From positions 1-64,000 of the forward strand of contig NZ_JAGFNP010000010.1 in the NCBI RefSeq assembly GCF_017592475.1: a stretch of 64,000 nt of DNA, read 5' to 3'. Below, piece by piece: positions 1 through 8,842 of this stretch. Position 1 is the stretch's first letter, and every line of letters starts with the position of its first letter. Source of the DNA: Glycomyces niveus. GTDB taxonomy: Bacteria > Actinomycetota > Actinomycetes > Mycobacteriales > Micromonosporaceae. The notes beneath the pieces were generated by a model. That model made no database searches, had not been told where the DNA came from, and saw only the letters and a list, made by a program, of their open reading frames with translations. A program made the position numbers and the translations under genes.

Positions 1-14
1 CGGCCCGGCCAAGG

Positions 15-94
15 CCGCCGGGCCGCCGGGCCGCCGGGCCGCCGGGCCGCCGGGCCGCCGGGCCGCCGGGCCGCCGGGCCGCCGGGCCGCCGGG
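15..94. repeat. Ten exact copies of an 8-bp GC repeat
   Basis: The unit CCGCCGGG is repeated ten times without interruption. The rest of positions 95-335 holds no gene. This GC-only array sits upstream of the GH92 gene and could fold into slipped hairpins or vary in copy number. Whether it marks the end of a gene to the left cannot be seen. Confidence 0.9.
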
Positions 95-275
95 CAAACC
101 CTTACCGCCACAGCCATCCACTAGCCCCCACCCACCACTAGAGGGGAAGAAAAGGTATGCGGCGATCGTCGCCGAGGGGTCCGACAAGATTCGGCCCGAA
201 TCGGGGCCGGCAGCTGAAAAGTCACCCGGACGGAGGGGCGAGTGCGCTCATGTTTCGCATTGCGCAGCAGTGAAT

Positions 276-297
276 GTTAGACGAAGTGCACGCTAAC
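276..297. promoter_or_regulatory. Inverted repeat upstream of the GH92 gene
   Basis: GTTAG and CTAAC form 5-bp arms separated by 12 bases, about 40 bp before the GH92 start. The position suits an operator, but the arms are short and the regulator is unknown. Confidence 0.3.
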
Positions 298-335
298 GCT
301 TGCGGGTTCACCCGGCTGTAACGAAGATGTGACAC

Positions 336-2615
336 ATGAGCTCTAACCTCAGTCGCATATTGGACTCAGTGGACCCCTTCATCGGCACCGAACCGGCCGA
401 TCTGCCCGCGGCGCAGGGGCTGGCCGCCAGCTGGTGGTGGCCGAAAGCCCAGGTCGGGAACACCCACCCCGGCGCGTGCCACCCCCTCGGCATGGTCTCG
501 GCCTGCGCCTGCTCCGGCGCCTACCCCACCGGCTACGGCCGCTACGGCATGTCGACGGAGGGCGCCCCCGCGCCCCTCTACGACGACTACCTCGCCAGCG
601 GCTTCACCCACTTCCAGCAGTCCGGCACGGGCGCGATCCGCAAGTACTACAACTACTTCCGCGTCACCCCCATGATCGAGCCGCTCGACGCGCTCGGCAC
701 CCGCTGGAAGCTGCGGGACGAGACCGCCAAGCCCGGCTACTACGCCGCGACCCTCGAGAACGGCATCCGCTGCGAACTCACCGTCGGCGAGAAGACCGCC
801 GTCCACCGCTACACCTTCCCCGAGGCGTCCTCGGCCCGCGTCGTGCTCGACTTCTCCTACGGCGGCCTCGCGATCGAGCACGGCACCACCGTCCCCCTCC
901 GCGCCGGCCTCGAGAGCCTCGGACAGGGCTGCGCGCAGGGCACCGTCGTCATGGAGGGCATCCCTCTCTCGGTGTACATCGACTCGGACACGCCGAAGGC
1001 CTGGCGGCAGCTGGTCTGGTACGACCGCCGCCGCGTCGACGGCGGCACTCGCCTCGACTTCGACTACATCCGCCGCACCACGCTGCGCCCCTTCGGCCTC
1101 ATGTTCATGGGCCCGGCCCGCGCGGGCACCACCGTCGAGATCCGGATGGGCTTCTCGATGCGCGGGACCGACCAGGCCCGCCGCAACCTCGAGCAGTGCC
1201 TGCCCGGCGGGTTCGAGCACGCCTTCGAGCGCGTCCGCTCCCAGACCCGCGGCGCGTGGGACGGGTACGGCTCGCAGGTCGAGGTGGACGGCGGCACTCC
1301 CGAGCGGCGCACTGTGTTCGCCACGAGCCTCTACCACTCGCTCATCAAGCCGTGCTTCGCCGAGGACGAGTCGCCGTTCTGGCCTTCCAAGGGCCCCTTC
1401 GTGTTCGACATCGCGACGATGTGGGACATGTACAAGACCCAGTTCCCGCTGCTCACCGCCCTCAACCCCGAGAAGGGCGCGGCGATGCTCGAGTCGCTGG
1501 TGCGCATCGCGGAGGAAGAGGGCAACCTGCCCATCGGCTACCGGATGGCGCGCGGCTCCGACCGGTTCTTCCGCCAGGCCTCGGCCCTCGCCCACACCGT
1601 CCTCGCCGACGGCTACCAGCTGGGGCTCGAAGGCCTCGAATGGGACTGGGCGCTCGTTCACATGCAGGACGACCTGCGGCGCGGCTACGGCGAGGACTTC
1701 GCCGAACGCGGCATCGTGCACCCCGTGAGCCACACCCTCGACCTGGCGACCGGCTACTGGTGCACCGCGATCGTCGCCCGCGGCCTCGGCGACCACAAGC
1801 TCGCCGACGAGCTGGAGGCGAAGTCGCGGGGTTGGACCAACGCGTTCGGCCTCGACGGGCTGCTGCGCGACTCGAGCTTCTACGAGGGCGGACGCTGGAA
1901 CTACTCGTTCCGGCTCCTGCACGACATGGCCGCGCGCATCAGACTCGCCGGCGGCGACAAGGAGTTCACCGCGATCCTCGACCGGTTCTTCGGGTTCGGG
2001 GCCGCGCCGGTCACCCAGCTCGGCGTCCCGCCCTTCGGCCCCGAGTTCGCGATCGGCCAGGACCTCAACCGCTTCGAGGGCCTGAACAACGAACCGGACA
2101 TGGAGGCCCCCTGGGCCTACCACTACGCCGGGCGGCCCGACCGCACCGCCGAGGTCGTGCACGCCGCGCTCGCCTACCAGTTCGGGACGGGCCGCGGCGG
2201 CCTGCCCGGCAACGACGACTCGGGGGCGCTCTCGTCCTGGTACGTGTGGGCGTCCCTCGGGCTCTTCCCCGTCGCGGGCCAGAACCTGTTCCTGGTCAAC
2301 GCGCCCGCGTTCAAGGGCGCGTCGCTCCGCTTCGGCGGCAACGACTTCGATCTGGTGACGACCGGCCATGTGGAGTCCGGCATCGGCGAGGACGCCGCCG
2401 GGTCCGCGCCGCAGTACGTCCAGGCGGCCCGCTTCAACGGCAAGCCGCTCGACCACGGGTTCCTCACCGGCAACCAGCTGCACGGCGGCGGGCGGCTGGA
2501 GATCGAGCTCGGCCCCGAACCGTCCGACTGGGCGACGAAGACGCGCCCGCCGTCGGCCTCCGACCGGCCCGACCCCGCCCGCGGCGGGGCCCGACTCCAG
2601 GAGTTCCTACCGTGA
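336..2615 (+). CDS. GH92 family glycoside hydrolase (alpha-mannosidase type)
   Basis: The 759-residue protein matches GH92, whose members are calcium-dependent exo-alpha-mannosidases. The early FIGTE, the QVGNTHPGACHPLGMV stretch and the phrase GFTHFQQSGTGA follow the family N-terminal beta domain. The C-terminal (alpha/alpha) barrel carries NNEPDMEAPW near residue 586 and GLPGNDDSGALSSWYVW near 625, where the family's catalytic acid and base region lies. There is no signal peptide, so the enzyme probably acts in the cytoplasm on imported or self-made mannosides, unlike many secreted GH92 enzymes. It overlaps the following glycosyltransferase by four bases (GTGA), so the two are translationally coupled. 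The start has only a weak ribosome binding site. Family assignment is firm; linkage specificity is not. Confidence 0.88.
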   Translation: MSSNLSRILDSVDPFIGTEPADLPAAQGLAASWWWPKAQVGNTHPGACHPLGMVSACACSGAYPTGYGRYGMSTEGAPAPLYDDYLASGFTHFQQSGTGAIRKYYNYFRVTPMIEPLDALGTRWKLRDETAKPGYYAATLENGIRCELTVGEKTAVHRYTFPEASSARVVLDFSYGGLAIEHGTTVPLRAGLESLGQGCAQGTVVMEGIPLSVYIDSDTPKAWRQLVWYDRRRVDGGTRLDFDYIRRTTLRPFGLMFMGPARAGTTVEIRMGFSMRGTDQARRNLEQCLPGGFEHAFERVRSQTRGAWDGYGSQVEVDGGTPERRTVFATSLYHSLIKPCFAEDESPFWPSKGPFVFDIATMWDMYKTQFPLLTALNPEKGAAMLESLVRIAEEEGNLPIGYRMARGSDRFFRQASALAHTVLADGYQLGLEGLEWDWALVHMQDDLRRGYGEDFAERGIVHPVSHTLDLATGYWCTAIVARGLGDHKLADELEAKSRGWTNAFGLDGLLRDSSFYEGGRWNYSFRLLHDMAARIRLAGGDKEFTAILDRFFGFGAAPVTQLGVPPFGPEFAIGQDLNRFEGLNNEPDMEAPWAYHYAGRPDRTAEVVHAALAYQFGTGRGGLPGNDDSGALSSWYVWASLGLFPVAGQNLFLVNAPAFKGASLRFGGNDFDLVTTGHVESGIGEDAAGSAPQYVQAARFNGKPLDHGFLTGNQLHGGGRLEIELGPEPSDWATKTRPPSASDRPDPARGGARLQEFLP

Positions 2616-3949
2616 CCCAGCAGCCCCGCGGCCAGCACCAGCGCCGACCCGGCAAGGCGCCCGAACGGCGCCTCGTCATCGTGGTCCGCGCCGACCCGGT
2701 CATCTGCGGCCACGCCACCGAGGCGCGCGGCCTCGCCGAAGTCGCCCTCACCCGCGGCTTCGACGACGTGCGCATCGTGACCTGGCCGATCGAGGCGCTG
2801 CGGGCCGCGGGGCTGCCGCTCAAACCGCTCGACGAGCTCCTGCCCTATTCGGAGGGCATCACCGTCGAGCGGCCCGGCCCAGTCGGGGACTACCGCGTCC
2901 CCACCGGCCGCCACCTCCTCGGCCTCGCCGGGCGGCTGTTCGAGCTGTTCACCGACGGCGTGCCGACCGTGTGCATGTCGATGTACCTGACCCCGCACGC
3001 GAACGCGGTCGCCGAGGCCCTGCGCTCGGTGCGCGCCTCCGGGCTCGACGCGGACGTCACGACGATCGCCGAAGCGGTCGGCTCCGACATCACGAACGTG
3101 GTCCGCTCCTGCATCGCCGAGGGCGCGATCGGCGCGGCCGCGTCCCTGTTCACCGCCTACCTCTCGCACGACCGGTGCGTGGCCGTCTCGGCCTACACGC
3201 GGGAGCTCATCCTCGAATCCGCGGCGCAGGTCGACCTCGCGTGCGGAACCCGCTTCGCCGAGGAGGTCGCCGCCCGCGTCGAAGTCTCCTACCCCGCGGT
3301 GGACGCCGGCGCGTACCTCGACCTCGATCCGTCCGCAGTAGACACTGCATTGGCGGCGCGCGGCCTGACCAGGGACGGCTACGTGCTCTTCCTCTCCCGC
3401 GTCGCCGCCGCGAAGGGCGCCGACGACCTCATCAACGCCTACCGCGTCTCGGACGCCTCCCGCACCCACCGGCTCGTGATCGCCGGGAACGGCCCCGCGC
3501 ACGCCGAGACCGTGGCCCTCGCCGGGGGCGACGAGCGCATCCTGTTCCTCACCGACGTGGGCGACGAGGAGAAGCCGCTGCTCATGAACGGCTGCGCCGC
3601 ATACGCACTGCCGTCGAAGCCGCGCCCCGAGTTCGTCGAGACCTTCGGCATCGCCCTCGTGGAGAAGATGCTCGCGGGCGGCGGCCCCGTCATCACCACC
3701 AACACCGGAGGCATCCCCGAAGCCGTGGGCGACACCGCGATCGAGGTCCCCCACTCCGACCCGGCCGCTCTCGCCGCCGCGCTCGACCGCGCCCTCGCCA
3801 TGCCCCCGGCCGAACGCGAGGCCGCCGCCGATCGCGCCCGCTCCTACGCGCTGCGCTTCGACCGCACCGCCGTCTTCGACAACCTCTTCTCAGGGCTCCT
3901 CGACAGCCCGTCCGGGCGCCCCGTCGACGCCCACGTCACTCTCAGCTGA
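2612..3949 (+). CDS. GT4-type glycosyltransferase
   Basis: This 445-residue protein has the two-domain GT-B layout. The C-terminal half contains VLFLSRVAAAKGADDLI, VIAGNGP and EFVETFGIALVEKMLAGG followed by TNTGGIPEAV. These are the acceptor and nucleotide-sugar (EX7E) motifs of GT4 retaining transferases. It has no membrane segment. The GTG start is taken from the GTGA overlap with the GH92 gene; the open frame extends much further upstream but only as an antisense-like GC artefact. Pairing with a cytoplasmic mannosidase suggests that the two enzymes make and trim, or recycle, the same alpha-linked glycan or glycoside. The sugar donor and acceptor are unknown. Confidence 0.85.
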   Translation: MTQQPRGQHQRRPGKAPERRLVIVVRADPVICGHATEARGLAEVALTRGFDDVRIVTWPIEALRAAGLPLKPLDELLPYSEGITVERPGPVGDYRVPTGRHLLGLAGRLFELFTDGVPTVCMSMYLTPHANAVAEALRSVRASGLDADVTTIAEAVGSDITNVVRSCIAEGAIGAAASLFTAYLSHDRCVAVSAYTRELILESAAQVDLACGTRFAEEVAARVEVSYPAVDAGAYLDLDPSAVDTALAARGLTRDGYVLFLSRVAAAKGADDLINAYRVSDASRTHRLVIAGNGPAHAETVALAGGDERILFLTDVGDEEKPLLMNGCAAYALPSKPRPEFVETFGIALVEKMLAGGGPVITTNTGGIPEAVGDTAIEVPHSDPAALAAALDRALAMPPAEREAAADRARSYALRFDRTAVFDNLFSGLLDSPSGRPVDAHVTLS

Positions 3950-4084
3950 CCTGAGGAAACATGCCACGCCAGCGGCCCGGAACCCAGCTGGTGTGGGTGG
4001 GGTGCCTGAGGGCTTCTAGACGCTTTTGCACGCGAAGGTGTGTCGCGCTTGCCGTTGCGCGAAAAGCTGTGTCAGCCTGAACTC

Positions 4085-4101
4085 ACGTGCGAATCGCACG
4101 T
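4085..4101. promoter_or_regulatory. 17-bp perfect palindrome, putative operator
   Basis: ACGTGCGA and TCGCACGT flank a single central A, giving a perfect odd-length palindrome 93 bp before the start of the next gene. The surrounding 100 bp are less GC-rich than the neighbours. It looks like a binding site for a dimeric repressor. No regulator gene lies beside it. Confidence 0.5.
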
Positions 4102-4193
4102 CGAAGAACCAATTGAATATGGCCGGTGGGCCGCCCCTTGTCCGCAAAAACAGCAGGCGGCCCACCTCCTCATCCAAGGAAGGCGAGCCTCCC

Positions 4194-5771
4194 ATGGCAG
4201 AGTCCACCCTACGCGAAAACAGGCGTAGCGCAACTCATCAACTCGCGACGACCGTGAACCAAGCACGCATGCGCGTGCTCCTTCAACAGGCCTTCTACCG
4301 GCACGATCACCTCGGCCCCGGCGCACCGCTGCGCGAGATCACCGGACAGGGTGACGGCGACGGCTACTACGACTGGGCCGGACGACGGCTCTTCCTCATC
4401 GACGGCGAACCGGACCCGATGTGCCCGGGCGCGTACCGGTACCAGCACAACCCCGACTGCTGCGACCTCGAAGCACCCGACTCCGACCCGCGCAGCCCCC
4501 GCTACGAGCCGATGCACCTGCGCCACAAGGTGGGCGACACCTGGATCATCGACGCCAACCGCCCCTACGACCCGTTCGACCCCGGCCCGTACGGGTCGCG
4601 AGGCTGGTACAAGGACGAACGCACCGGCCGCCACCGCAGAGACGAAACCCCCGACCCCCTCCCCGCCGACGACTGGGTCCCACCGGCCGACGCCTGGTTC
4701 CCCGGCACCGCCGACTGGCCCGAACCCGAACCGACACCCACACGCACCGGCGATGGCCGGCGGGGCGACCGCGATCGCCCGGGCGACTCCTTCGGTCGCG
4801 GCGGTTCGGATCGGCCGCCACCATGGGGCTCGCGTGGCCGCCCGGTCCCCTCCGAACCCGATGAACCCGATGAACCCGAAGCGTCGCAACGTCCTTGGGG
4901 CGAGCGGAACGGACGGCCGAGCCCGTCGGCAGACACCAAGGCCAAACCCGCGCGGCGGCCCTGGGACCGCAGCGACGACGGCGACGGCCCCGGCGACGCG
5001 GGTTGGATCAGCGGATACGGCCGCGGCCAGAGCAACCAGCGAGAAGACAACGACCCCGGCGGTCACGGAGTGGACGGCCGGAACGGCACTGACACTACCG
5101 GCGAGTACCGGTTCTCGAAGCTCCGCGAAGACGCCTTCGACCGCTTCATCGCCAACTCCGCCGGGCTCCAAGCCGCCCACTTCGCGCCCCAGAAGCCCTA
5201 CCTCCGCGAACGCGCCGCCTGGGTCCTCCACTGGCTCGCCTGGGTCCTCACCTGCGGCCTCATCGCCATGCCCGCACCACTCAACCAGCACCAGCACCAC
5301 CCCGAACCGCATGCAGCGCATCCGATCCCGACACAACCCGGTCCCCGCACGCACGAGAGCAAGCCCGAGGCCGTCCGAGCGGAGGAGGTCCAGCCCGCCA
5401 ACGACTTCCACAACGCAGCAACACCAGCCGCAGGCCCGTCAGGGCCGCAACCGGTCGAGGCGAGCGATCCGCCTCGGCCCGGCGCGGCGATCGCCGCCGC
5501 CATCGGCGGCGCCCGCGCCGCCCGCAAAGTCATCGCCGCCCGCGAGTCGCGTACGGAGCACGACCTCGCCCGAGCCGTCCGCAACAGCGCCAATCGAACC
5601 GACGGTGCAAACCACGGCCGACCCGCACCCGGGCACTGGCGCACCCGACCCCGCCAGAACCGCCCCCGCCCCTCGCCGCGTCCGCAGCCCGCCGCCTACA
5701 TGACCGCATGGGAACAAGCCTTCGACAATTTCGACAGCCGCGGAACGTTGATCTTCGGAGGCGCGGCATGA
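4194..5771 (+). CDS. Hypothetical proline-rich protein with one membrane segment
   Basis: I do not recognise this 525-residue protein. Residues 1-125 look folded, with aromatic and Cys features (DPMCPGAYRYQ, DCCDLE, GDTWIIDANRPYDPFDP). Residues about 140-295 are a low-complexity Pro/Asp/Arg/Gly linker. Near residue 340 comes SKLREDAFDRFIANSAG, then a hydrophobic stretch (AAWVLHWLAWVLTCGLIAM) that could span the membrane, and an Ala/Pro/Arg-rich tail. The start is chosen at the ATG after AAGGAAGG; an earlier in-frame ATG lacks a ribosome binding site. It overlaps the next small gene by four bases (ATGA), so the two are a functional pair. No enzymatic motif is visible. Confidence 0.7.
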   Translation: MAESTLRENRRSATHQLATTVNQARMRVLLQQAFYRHDHLGPGAPLREITGQGDGDGYYDWAGRRLFLIDGEPDPMCPGAYRYQHNPDCCDLEAPDSDPRSPRYEPMHLRHKVGDTWIIDANRPYDPFDPGPYGSRGWYKDERTGRHRRDETPDPLPADDWVPPADAWFPGTADWPEPEPTPTRTGDGRRGDRDRPGDSFGRGGSDRPPPWGSRGRPVPSEPDEPDEPEASQRPWGERNGRPSPSADTKAKPARRPWDRSDDGDGPGDAGWISGYGRGQSNQREDNDPGGHGVDGRNGTDTTGEYRFSKLREDAFDRFIANSAGLQAAHFAPQKPYLRERAAWVLHWLAWVLTCGLIAMPAPLNQHQHHPEPHAAHPIPTQPGPRTHESKPEAVRAEEVQPANDFHNAATPAAGPSGPQPVEASDPPRPGAAIAAAIGGARAARKVIAARESRTEHDLARAVRNSANRTDGANHGRPAPGHWRTRPRQNRPRPSPRPQPAAYMTAWEQAFDNFDSRGTLIFGGAA

Positions 5772-6151
5772 TTCCCGACCGCTACACCACCCGCCGCATC
5801 CGCGCCCGATACATCAAGGCGCTCAATGCGATCCCGCTCCCCGTCCGCCGCACCGACCCACCCGACCCGGCGCTGCCGATCGACCTCGCCGGACTCCCCA
5901 TCCTCGCCACCCACACCATCGACGACCGAGCCGTCCGCTACTCGCTCGTGATGGGCCAGACCCGCCTCCGCCTGACCTTCAAAGACACCTGCCCGGCCCT
6001 CATCGGCCACATCATCAACCTCGAAACCGACAACCCGCGGCTCATCATCGCCGAGCCTCTCCAAACCGAATGGGCCCTCGCCAACGAAACAGCCCTCCTC
6101 CACCACGCCGCCAAGACCTGGCAGGTGAACACCAAGACCTGCCGCAACTAG
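5768..6151 (+). CDS. Hypothetical 127-residue partner protein
   Basis: This small protein starts at the ATG of an ATGA overlap with the preceding gene. It is not recognised. It has a basic N-terminus (RRIRARYIKALN), then a mixed alpha/beta-looking body without Cys clusters, membrane segments or catalytic signatures (YSLVMGQTRLRLTF, IIAEPLQTEWALANE). Its codon use resembles neighbouring real genes. Coupling implies that it is made in step with the membrane-linked protein upstream and may bind it. A strong hairpin follows its stop codon, which closes a two-gene unit. Confidence 0.65.
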   Translation: MIPDRYTTRRIRARYIKALNAIPLPVRRTDPPDPALPIDLAGLPILATHTIDDRAVRYSLVMGQTRLRLTFKDTCPALIGHIINLETDNPRLIIAEPLQTEWALANETALLHHAAKTWQVNTKTCRN

Positions 6152-6164
6152 CCGAAGAGCCAAT

Positions 6165-6200
6165 GGGGTGCCACCGGGCGATGCCGGGTGGCACCCCTTT
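6165..6200 (+). terminator. Rho-independent-type terminator
   Basis: GGGGTGCCACC pairs with GGTGGCACCCC around an 11-base loop and is followed by TTT. It ends the two-gene hypothetical operon. Confidence 0.7.
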
Positions 6201-6599
6201 GAAGCGGCCCGTCGACGCCCACGTCCACAGCATCTGACCTGCTGATCCGCACCGCGCCCGAAGTCTCTCGAAAATCTTCGGATTCGCGGGCAACCTTCGG
6301 GCCGTCCGCGGCGACCACATGACGGTGCGGCAACCCGGCTCCGTCGCACCACATAAATGCGCACGACAGGGAAAGACCGCGTACGACAACGGCGGTCCCG
6401 GTTCATTGGTTCCGAACCGGCGCCCCCGGCCGTCCAGTTCCTGACGGCCGGGCCGACCGCCGTCGGCGCGGGCAAGGGGTGCCTGTAGACGACGACAGGT
6501 ACGCAAGGGCTTTCCTGCCATGGTGAGTCACGGGCGCGGGCACCGGGGGTGCCCGCGCCCGCCCTGCATGCGGGCGACGATTCTGAAAGGAACGGTGCG
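6201..6599. other. Intergenic region with a strong hairpin, no gene seen
   Basis: No convincing gene lies here; open frames on the minus strand run through the upstream terminator. At 6532-6560, GGGCGCGGGCACC pairs with GGTGCCCGCGCCC around three G residues. The hairpin sits about 40 bp before the sigma-factor start, so it is either a terminator or a leader structure in that transcript. Confidence 0.6.
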
Positions 6600-7202
6600 A
6601 TGGTCGGACTGCTAGACTCTCCGCCTCCCCGAATACGACCCCCGACCGGAGGCCCCCCGTTGGACGTCCCCGCCCAGCTGGAGGAAGACGCGTTCCGCGC
6701 CTTCTTCGAGCGGCACCACGCCGAGCTCGCGCGGTTCGCGTGGCTGCTCATCGGCGAGAGCGGGACGGCCGAGGACATCGCGGCGGACGCGATGCTCGCG
6801 GTGTGGCGGCAGTGGGACCAGGCCCGGCGGGCCCGGTCGCAGATCGCGTACGCGCGCGGCATCGTCGCCAACCTCGCGAAGACCCGCATCCGCGCCGCCG
6901 TGCGCGAACGGCGCCGCAACACCCTGTTCTGGCAGCGGCCCGGCGAGACGCACGACGGCCCCGACTCGGCCGCCGTCGTGGACGTGCGCGCCGCACTGGA
7001 GCGGCTGCCGCTGCGGCGGCGCGCATGCGTCGTCCTCCGGCACTCACTCGAACTCTCCGAACGCGAGACCGCCGACGCGCTCGGCATCTCGATCGGCACG
7101 GTCAAGAGCCAGACCTCGAAGGGGCTGGCGGAACTGCGGCGCATCCTCGGACCCCAGGAGGGATCGGCCTGGGCGACGATTCGGAAGGAGGGCCAGCAGT
7201 GA
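6600..7202 (+). CDS. SigE-family RNA polymerase sigma factor
   Basis: The 200-residue protein has a sigma region 2 (FRAFFERHHAELARFAWLLIGESGTAEDIAADAMLAVWRQW, split here as it spans residues about 31-70) and a region 4 helix-turn-helix (LSERETADALGISIGTVKSQTSKGLAELR). Spacing between the two is typical of actinobacterial SigE-type ECF factors. Start: the ATG after AAAGGAA with 8-base spacing. It overlaps the next gene by four bases (GTGA). That gene encodes a single-pass membrane protein, which suggests that the sigma factor is held inactive by its partner and released by an envelope signal. The target promoters are unknown. Confidence 0.88.
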   Translation: MVGLLDSPPPRIRPPTGGPPLDVPAQLEEDAFRAFFERHHAELARFAWLLIGESGTAEDIAADAMLAVWRQWDQARRARSQIAYARGIVANLAKTRIRAAVRERRRNTLFWQRPGETHDGPDSAAVVDVRAALERLPLRRRACVVLRHSLELSERETADALGISIGTVKSQTSKGLAELRRILGPQEGSAWATIRKEGQQ

Positions 7203-7993
7203 ACGACGACATCAACGACCGGCTCCGGGTGACCGCGGAGGAGTACGAGCCGGACCGCGACCGCATGTGGGCACGCGTCGCCGACGGCATGCGCGAACCC
7301 CGAGTGCAGACCGAACCGGTGCGCACCGGCTGGCGGATCCCGCAGCTGGGGCTCGCGACCGGCGCGGCGCTCGCGCTCATCGGCGCGATCGTGTTCTTCG
7401 GGCAGTTCCTGGGCCTCGGCCCGGTGATCGGCCCCGACCCCGAACCTCCCCCGGCCGGTCCCGGTACCCGGTCAGAAGAGGCCACGGACCCCGCGACCAG
7501 CGCGGACGCCACTACCGGCGCGGCCGAGACGCCGACGTCGGAGGCAGAGGAGAGCGAGGAGACCGAAGCGACCGAGGAGGGTTCGAGCCCGGAGACCGAG
7601 GACGCCGCCCCCGAGTGGCTGTGGACCGACGGCTCGGTGGACGCGGCCAGCGGCGAATTCTGGTCGCAGGCGAACCTCACCGTCAAGAACGAGCAGCCGC
7701 TCGCCTCGGTGACCATCGAACTGCGAGTGGCCCAAGGCGACGGCATCGAGCACACGGGCTCGTGGACCACCGCGGACAGCTACTTCACGGCCGCGGCGGT
7801 GACCGAGGAGGACGGCTTCCTCGTCTACCGCTGGACCCTGCAGGACGGCAAGGTCCTCCCGGCCGGCGAATACCAGCTCGCGGGCCAGTTCAACCACGGT
7901 TCCGGCCCGCGCAGCGCCGACGAGGACCGCTACTCCTTCACGGCCGAGACCGAAGCCGGCGAGACCGGCGAAGTGGCGGGCGACTTCGAATGA
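7199..7993 (+). CDS. Single-pass membrane protein, probable anti-sigma partner
   Basis: The 264-residue product has a cytoplasmic N-terminus (about 48 residues, DINDRLRVTAEEYEPDRDRMWARV), one membrane helix at about 50-70, an acidic Ser/Thr/Glu-rich linker (about 80-135) and a folded outer domain from about 137 onward, with beta-sandwich-like alternation. No HxxxCxxC zinc anti-sigma motif is present, so the role is inferred from the topology and the GTGA overlap with the sigma factor. The N-terminal segment EEYEPDRDRMWARV recurs in membrane partners of SigE-type factors in actinobacteria (family knowledge). The outer domain may be a sensor of the cell wall. Confidence 0.7.
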   Translation: MNDDINDRLRVTAEEYEPDRDRMWARVADGMREPRVQTEPVRTGWRIPQLGLATGAALALIGAIVFFGQFLGLGPVIGPDPEPPPAGPGTRSEEATDPATSADATTGAAETPTSEAEESEETEATEEGSSPETEDAAPEWLWTDGSVDAASGEFWSQANLTVKNEQPLASVTIELRVAQGDGIEHTGSWTTADSYFTAAAVTEEDGFLVYRWTLQDGKVLPAGEYQLAGQFNHGSGPRSADEDRYSFTAETEAGETGEVAGDFE

Positions 7994-8048
7994 CCAAGTC
8001 GCCCTGAGACTCCCGCCGCGTCTGACCAGCGCGGCAACCCCAGAGCGA

Positions 8049-8083
8049 GAACGGGGACCGAGCCTGAGGCTCGGTCCCCGTTC
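8049..8083. terminator. Bidirectional hairpin terminator
   Basis: A perfect 16-bp stem (GAACGGGGACCGAGCC and its complement) closes on a 3-base loop between two converging genes. It probably ends both the sigma operon and the PIG-L transcript. Confidence 0.85.
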
Positions 8084-8091
8084 CGGTTCCG

Positions 8092-8820
8092 TCAGAAGCT
8101 GATCAGCTCGAACGTGGTCGCGTACTTCGTGCCGAAGCGTTCGCCAGCTCCGGCCGCGAAGCCGGTGAGGAAGCCGCGGACGTAGGTCTCGGGGTCTTCG
8201 TCGGTGAGCGCCGAGATGTAGGCGCGGTGCTCGAGGAGGGAGGCGATGCCGGTCTCCATCGTGTCCGTGATGTCGACCGCATGCGTCGACAGGGGCGAGG
8301 CGGCGAGGGCGACCCAGCGGACGCCGCCCCACGGTTCGAGTCCTTGGTCGGCGAGCTCGGGGAAGATCCAGCGGTTGCCGGCGTCGTTGGCGGCGTCGAG
8401 CACCGATTCGCCGACCGCGCGGTGGTCGGCGCTGTTCCAGTGGCCGGGCATGAAGTGGTCGCGCCGGTTGAGGGTGATGACGAGTTCGGGCTTGTGGCGA
8501 CGGATCGCGGCGGCGAGGTCGCGGCGCAGGGGCACACCGGATTCGATGACGCCGTCGCGGTGGTCGAGGAACTCGACGGAGGAGACGCCGACGACGGCCG
8601 CGGAGGCGCGCTGCTCGGCGTCGCGCACCGGCGCGCACTCCTCGGGCGACATGGTGTCGATCCCGGCTTCACCGCGGCTGACCATGAGGTACGCGACCTC
8701 GCGTCCGCCGCCGGTCCAGCGGGCGACGGCCGCGGCGGCGCCGTATTCCATGTCATCGGGGTGGGCCACGATGGCCAGTGCCTTCGTCCAGTCTTCAGGC
8801 ATGGCAAGGAGTTCGCTCAT
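8092..8820 (-). CDS. PIG-L family deacetylase
   Basis: PIG-L/LmbE enzymes are zinc hydrolases that remove acetyl groups from N-acetylglucosamine derivatives, for example MshB in mycothiol synthesis and Mca. The 242-residue protein shows the AHPDD zinc and catalytic motif near residue 19, DHRDGV in the middle, and the distal zinc histidine context NSADHRAVG near 129. It is soluble. It lies 22 bp after a rhodanese gene on the same strand, so both are probably co-transcribed. The substrate cannot be told: mycothiol-pathway MshB is one possibility, but the neighbours are not mycothiol genes. Confidence 0.85.
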   Translation of the reverse strand: MSELLAMPEDWTKALAIVAHPDDMEYGAAAAVARWTGGGREVAYLMVSRGEAGIDTMSPEECAPVRDAEQRASAAVVGVSSVEFLDHRDGVIESGVPLRRDLAAAIRRHKPELVITLNRRDHFMPGHWNSADHRAVGESVLDAANDAGNRWIFPELADQGLEPWGGVRWVALAASPLSTHAVDITDTMETGIASLLEHRAYISALTDEDPETYVRGFLTGFAAGAGERFGTKYATTFELISF

Positions 8821-8842
8821 GCCTCGATTATGACCCGGCGGG

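Noticed and set aside
366..2483. 705-codon open frame on the minus strand
   Set aside because: Antisense shadow of the GH92 gene with no recognisable domain.
6045..6521. 158-codon minus-strand frame in the gap before the sigma operon
   Set aside because: It runs through a strong terminator and a real gene's end; composition is not protein-like.
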